Positions 60,425 to 64,000 of a stretch of 64,000 nucleotides of DNA are shown here, piece by piece. The notes beneath the pieces were generated by a model. The model was not told where the DNA came from. It made no database searches and was given only the letters and a program-made list of their open reading frames with translations. How positions within the stretch are numbered: the stretch's first letter is position 1; each line of letters opens with the position of its first letter. Both the position numbers and the translations under genes were made by a program. Source of the DNA: Aeromonas tecta (GTDB taxonomy: Bacteria > Pseudomonadota > Gammaproteobacteria > Enterobacterales > Aeromonadaceae); contig NZ_CDCA01000037.1 of NCBI RefSeq assembly GCF_000820185.1, positions 36,652 to 100,651 on the forward strand. Direction: 5' to 3'.

Positions 60425-61190
60425 TGGCTAAGTAACGCTTGGCTTGTTGCGAAGTGGGATATTGCCTTACCAGCTCAGTCCCGAATTGGTGAAGTAATGC
60501 CGGCTTGTCCATGGCCTGAGCCAGCCGCAGCCTCAACCAGAGGCTGTCCTCGTTTTCGTCTGCCACGTCGGCAAAACGAACGAGGTAGGACTGCACATCA
60601 GGCAGCTTGCCATCTTTCATGGAAAGCTCGGCCATGTCCAGCAATAACCTTGGATTGCGGGGATTATACCCCAAGGCCAGACGATAGTACTCGCCAGCCT
60701 TATCATTTCTGTGATTTTGCATGGCGCACAGCGCCGCGTTCTCGTAGGTATCGGCGATCTTGACGTAATCCGGCTGGCTGACGGCCTGCAGGAATGCCTT
60801 GTCCGCCTCATCGAAGCGGCCGCGATTACAGAGGAAGGCACCGTAGTTATTCATCGCGTCAGCATTGGACGGATCCATGGCCAGCGCTTTCTTGTAGCTC
60901 TCTTCGGCCGCCTTGTAGTCTTCGACCTGTTGGTAGAAGTAGGCGAAACCGATATAGACCTGAGGGTTGCTGGAGTCGTACTGAAGGGCTCGGTCAAGAT
61001 TGAACTTGGCCTGCTCGGCATTTCCCTGCCGAAGATATTGAATGCCCAAATCGAGGCGGGTTTGGGCAGCCGCCTTGAGGTCGGGTCCCACTTCACGCTG
61101 GGTCGAATTCTGGCCAGCGTAAGTGGTCTCGGTAACACAGCCGGGCAGCGCGCAGAGCGCCGCCACTACGATCAATGTACGTGTATTCAT
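60414..61190 (-). CDS. pilW: Type IV pilus biogenesis lipoprotein PilW/PilF
   Basis: An outer-membrane pilotin (258 aa) that aids assembly of the PilQ secretin. The lipobox is ALPGC (Cys18). The body is a series of TPR repeats such as RLDLGIQYLRQGNAEQAKFNLDRALQYDSSNPQVYIGFAYFYQQVEDYKAAEESYKKAL. ATG 61190 starts the signal; a further start at 61205 adds five residues. It lies between rlmN and rodZ, the usual gammaproteobacterial order. Confidence 0.94.
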   Translation of the reverse strand: MNTRTLIVVAALCALPGCVTETTYAGQNSTQREVGPDLKAAAQTRLDLGIQYLRQGNAEQAKFNLDRALQYDSSNPQVYIGFAYFYQQVEDYKAAEESYKKALAMDPSNADAMNNYGAFLCNRGRFDEADKAFLQAVSQPDYVKIADTYENAALCAMQNHRNDKAGEYYRLALGYNPRNPRLLLDMAELSMKDGKLPDVQSYLVRFADVADENEDSLWLRLRLAQAMDKPALLHQFGTELVRQYPTSQQAKRYLANDY

Positions 61191-61217
61191 TCCCTGACTA
61201 TACAATGGCTTAGCGAG

Positions 61218-62321
61218 TTAAACCATTTTGACGGAAATCCCGTCCTGTTGCATCCGATTTTTCATGGTGCGTTTGGTGCGATCGATCACCTCCCCCACCA
61301 GCTGGCCACAGGCCGCATCGATGTCTTCACCCCGGGTCTTGCGCACGATCACGGTGAAGCCATATTCCATCAGCACCTTGGAGAAACGGTCGATGCGACT
61401 GTTGCTCGGCTTGCCGAACGGGTTGCCCGGGAAGGGGTTGAACGGGATCAGGTTGATCTTGCAGGGTGTGTCTTTGAGTACCTTGGCCAACTCGTGAGCC
61501 TGCTGCATGTCGTCATTGATATGATCGAGCAGCACATATTCCACGGTCACACGGCCGCCGTTGGCATTGGACTTGGCCAGATAGCGACGCACCCCGGCGA
61601 GGAAGGCCTCGATGTTGTACTTGTCGTTGATCGGCATGATCTCGGAGCGCAGCTCGTCGTTTGGCGCATGCAAGGAGATGGCCAGGGCCACGTCAATCTG
61701 ATCACCCAGCATGTCCAGCGCGGGAACAACCCCTGAGGTGGAGAGGGTGACGCGACGCTTGGAGATGCTGAAACCAAAGTCGTCCATCATCAGCTTCATG
61801 GCCGGCACCACGTTGGCCAGGTTGAGCAGCGGCTCGCCCATGCCCATCATCACCACGTTGGTGATGGGCCGCTTGCCACCGACGACCTTGGCGGCGCGCC
61901 AGACCTGACCGATGATCTCGGAGACTTTCAGGTTACGGTTGAAACCTTGTTGAGCGGTGGAGCAGAAGGTGCACGCCAACGCGCAGCCGACCTGGGAAGA
62001 AACACAGAGGGTCGCCCTGTCCCCTTCCGGGATGTAGACGGTCTCCACTTCCTGATCGCCCACCTGCAGTGCCCACTTGATGGTGCCATCGGAGGAGCGC
62101 TGCTCGCGGCTGATCTCCGGGGCACGGATCTCGGCGATGGTCTTGAGACGCTCACGCAGCGCCTTGTTGACGTTGTTCATCTGATCGAAATCATCACAAC
62201 CAAAGTGATAGATCCACTTCATTATCTGATCTGCCCGGAATGGCTTCTCGCCCAGTTCGACGAAGAAGGCACGCATGGCATCCCGATCGAGATCCAGCAG
62301 GTTGGTTTTTGTTTCGCTCAT
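61218..62321 (-). CDS. rlmN: 23S rRNA/tRNA adenine-C2 methyltransferase RlmN
   Basis: A radical SAM methylase (367 aa) that makes m2A2503 in 23S rRNA and m2A37 in some tRNAs. The cluster cysteines are Cys113, Cys117 and Cys120 (CALACTFC). GEPLLN and the C-terminal DIDAACGQL, with the catalytic cysteine, are conserved. I chose ATG 62321 (MSETKTNLL) with GAGG upstream; the longer frame is leader. The rlmN-pilW-rodZ-ispG-hisS run follows. Confidence 0.97.
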   Translation of the reverse strand: MSETKTNLLDLDRDAMRAFFVELGEKPFRADQIMKWIYHFGCDDFDQMNNVNKALRERLKTIAEIRAPEISREQRSSDGTIKWALQVGDQEVETVYIPEGDRATLCVSSQVGCALACTFCSTAQQGFNRNLKVSEIIGQVWRAAKVVGGKRPITNVVMMGMGEPLLNLANVVPAMKLMMDDFGFSISKRRVTLSTSGVVPALDMLGDQIDVALAISLHAPNDELRSEIMPINDKYNIEAFLAGVRRYLAKSNANGGRVTVEYVLLDHINDDMQQAHELAKVLKDTPCKINLIPFNPFPGNPFGKPSNSRIDRFSKVLMEYGFTVIVRKTRGEDIDAACGQLVGEVIDRTKRTMKNRMQQDGISVKMV

Positions 62322-62444
62322 CAATGGCCTCAGCTCACTCACTTCATAAATTATTGGCTGACTTACGTCAGGGGGCGGCATTGTACAAATAATGGGTCTG
62401 CCTTTCTACCTGGAGAATAAAAGGAGTTGGGCCAAAAGACCAAA

Positions 62445-62471
62445 AAACAAAAGGGAGCCGAGGCTCCCTTG
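62445..62471 (-). terminator. ndk terminator
   Basis: AAGGGAGCC (62451-62459) pairs with GGCTCCCTT (62462-62470); the A-rich flank at 62442-62450 gives a U-tract on the leftward transcript. Confidence 0.8.
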
Positions 62472-62489
62472 GTCATCTTCGAGCGAAAA

Positions 62490-62918
62490 TCAGCCGCGTG
62501 GGCAGATCTCGCCTTCAGAGAAGAAATAGGCGATTTCGCGCGCGGCGGAAGCCGGGGCGTCAGAGCCGTGCACGGCGTTGCGATCGATACTCTCGGCGTA
62601 GCAGGCACGCAGGGTACCGGCCAGGGCTTCTTTCGGGTTGGTGGCGCCCATGATCTCGCGATGACGGCGGATGGCGTCTTCCCCTTCCAGCACCTGTACC
62701 ATGACGGGGCCGGAGGTCATGAAGCCAACCAGACCATCATAGAAGGGCTTGCCCTGGTGCTCGGCGTAGAAACCGGCGGCTTGCTCGCTGCTCAGGTGCA
62801 GCATCTTGGCGGCAACGATTTTCAGGCCGGCGCTCTCGAAGCGACCGTAGATGGCACCGATCAGGTTCTTGCTGACAGCATCCGGCTTGACGATAGAGAA
62901 GGTACGTTCGATAGCCAT
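62490..62918 (-). CDS. ndk: Nucleoside diphosphate kinase
   Basis: The enzyme (142 aa) exchanges the terminal phosphate between NTPs and NDPs through a phospho-histidine. The catalytic His117 lies in [20 protein letters not shown] at the N-terminus, [15 protein letters not shown] and the C-terminal [11 protein letters not shown] are conserved. Length matches E. coli Ndk (143 aa). It lies between pepB and rlmN, all on the minus strand, the order also found in E. coli. Confidence 0.98.
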   Translation of the reverse strand: MAIERTFSIVKPDAVSKNLIGAIYGRFESAGLKIVAAKMLHLSSEQAAGFYAEHQGKPFYDGLVGFMTSGPVMVQVLEGEDAIRRHREIMGATNPKEALAGTLRACYAESIDRNAVHGSDAPASAAREIAYFFSEGEICPRG

Positions 62919-63160
62919 TGAGATCTTTCCTTAACTACAGAGTTTTATTGTAAGAATCCATGTTCGGCGGCGATTATACGTAAACAAAAATCCAAATAAC
63001 ACACATAACAGCAACTTTTTATTAAACAAATGCATCCTTGAAACAACATGGTGACTCATCTTGTCCCATGGCAGCAGGAAAAAATGTGCTCTTGCGCACG
63101 ATAGCCCGCTTAACTCCTTAAAACACTGCCTATTGCGCTCTGAATCCAACACCATGGAAA

Positions 63161-63182
63161 AGGGCACCCTAGGGTGCCCTTG
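63161..63182 (-). terminator. pepB terminator
   Basis: AAGGGCACCC (63161-63170) and GGGTGCCCTT (63173-63182) form a tight stem right after the pepB stop; the flank on the left is A-rich (GGAAAA). The rest of 62919-63160 holds the ndk upstream region and no supported gene. Confidence 0.8.
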
Positions 63183-63186
63183 CGGC

Positions 63187-64000
63187 TTAACGCGTCTCCG
63201 CCTGCAGGGTATGCGCTATGGTGCGCATGCCTAGGGTATTGGCCCCCGGCGCCCACAGGCTGTCGCCATTTTCACTGAAGCAGGCGGCCAGGTCGATGTG
63301 CAACCAGCCCTGCCCTTCATTCGCAACGAAGCGGGACAGGAAGCCTGCCGCGTTGGAGGCGCCGCCCGGGCCACCGCCCGGCACAGGACGGCTGTTGGCC
63401 GTGTCGGCGTAATGAGACGGGCACTGCTGGCGATGCCAGGGCTCCAGCGGCAGGGGCCAGGCCGGCTCCTGCTCGGCATCCGCATAGGCCATGGCGCGGC
63501 TCACCAACCCCTTGTCCAGGCCAAAGAGCGCGTTGTAACGCCCCCCCAGCGCCATCACCGCCGCCCCGGTGAGGGTGGCGGCATCGATGACCAGGGGTGC
63601 CCCTGACTCACCGGCGAGTTGCAGACCATCGGCCAGTACCAACCGTCCCTCGGCGTCGGTATTGACGATTTCCACCGTGGTGCCGTTCTTGTAGGTGAGG
63701 ATGTCACCCAGCTTGTAGGCATGACCGGACACCAGGTTCTCGGCGCAGCAGAGTATGAGTTTCACCCGCTTGTCCAGACCACGCAGCATGGCCAGCGCCA
63801 GCGCTCCGGTCACCATGGCGGCGCCCCCCATGTCATGCTTCATGGTGAGCATGCCTTGGGAGGTCTTCATGGAGTAACCACCGGAGTCGAAGGTGATGCC
63901 CTTGCCCACCAGGGCCGCGGCCACCGGTGCCTTGGGATCCCGGCTCGGGTTGAAGTCCAGCTCCAGCAACACGGGCTCACGCTCGCTGCCACGGCCGACT
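63187..64000 (-). CDS. pepB: Peptidase B (M17 aminopeptidase), 3' part
   Basis: The C-terminal part (about 270 codons in the window) of a leucyl-aminopeptidase-family metallopeptidase; the 5' end lies beyond position 64000. The frame is open to the edge ([18 protein letters not shown]), so this is truncation by the window, not a pseudogene. Metal and catalytic segments seen are [24 protein letters not shown] and the signature [14 protein letters not shown]. The fit is to PepB rather than PepA by sequence ([24 protein letters not shown]) and by position next to ndk. Confidence 0.93.
   Translation of the reverse strand, partial: VGRGSEREPVLLELDFNPSRDPKAPVAAALVGKGITFDSGGYSMKTSQGMLTMKHDMGGAAMVTGALALAMLRGLDKRVKLILCCAENLVSGHAYKLGDILTYKNGTTVEIVNTDAEGRLVLADGLQLAGESGAPLVIDAATLTGAAVMALGGRYNALFGLDKGLVSRAMAYADAEQEPAWPLPLEPWHRQQCPSHYADTANSRPVPGGGPGGASNAAGFLSRFVANEGQGWLHIDLAACFSENGDSLWAPGANTLGMRTIAHTLQAETR

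Noticed and set aside
62931..63167. 78-codon open frame between ndk and pepB
   Set aside because: AT-rich leader with no ribosome site; overlaps the pepB terminator and the ndk promoter region.

Overview
The window is a contiguous stretch of GC-rich gammaproteobacterial chromosome. Gene content and order point to Aeromonas or a close relative: a fused nuoCD inside a full nuo operon, a rhombosortase, a polar-type MotA/MotB stator pair, and the blocks cmk-rpsA-ihfB-lapA-lapB-pyrF and rlmN-pilW-rodZ-ispG-hisS-yfgM-bamB-der-yfgJ. The genus is inferred from these features; no database search was possible. I see no prophage, insertion sequence, CRISPR array or resistance cassette. Nearly all of the sequence is ordinary core genome.

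Left part (1-9.8 kb). A leftward run encodes a DTW-domain tRNA-modifying protein, the queuosine precursor enzymes QueC and QueE, a DUF3820 protein and a PduO-type cobalamin adenosyltransferase. A rhombosortase gene diverges from it, and the two start codons share the same CATG. Next comes leftward cmk-rpsA-ihfB-lapA-lapB-pyrF (nucleotide kinase, ribosomal protein S1, IHF beta, LPS-level control, pyrimidine synthesis), then ribA on the other strand.

Middle part (9.8-31.5 kb). This region is more accessory in character. It holds a LysR regulator diverging from an MFS exporter, yecM with an uncharacterised membrane-anchored coiled-coil protein, nfsA, an AbgT transporter, a PAS-GGDEF-EAL protein, a DUF2982 protein and a second LysR regulator. 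These are followed by a CheY-CheC fusion with a small PAS protein, ltaE, an SDR, and a small HTH regulator diverging from an aldo/keto reductase. Then come an RRM RNA-binding protein, mepA, a lemA-TPM-TPM operon, a tRNA-Ser(GGA) gene followed by a structured module ending in a copy of the tRNA 3' end, and a flagellar stator pair.

Right part (31.5-64 kb). The complete 13-gene nuoA-N operon for respiratory complex I runs rightward. Its leader carries a good Fur-box match and a perfect 15-bp dyad. It converges on purL. The junction holds two terminators that are exact inverted copies of each other and a perfect 8-bp x 10 tandem repeat. Beyond purL (with a PurR-like site over its promoter) lie mltF, an unlisted 48-residue very basic ORF with its own ribosome site and terminator, yfgJ, der, bamB, yfgM, hisS, ispG, rodZ, pilW, rlmN, ndk and the 3' part of pepB, which runs off the right edge.

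I found no clearly new large system. The items most worth a second look are the tRNA-Ser downstream module, the 48-residue basic ORF, the CheY-CheC/PAS pair, the 8-bp repeat between mirrored terminators, and the putative Fur control of nuo.
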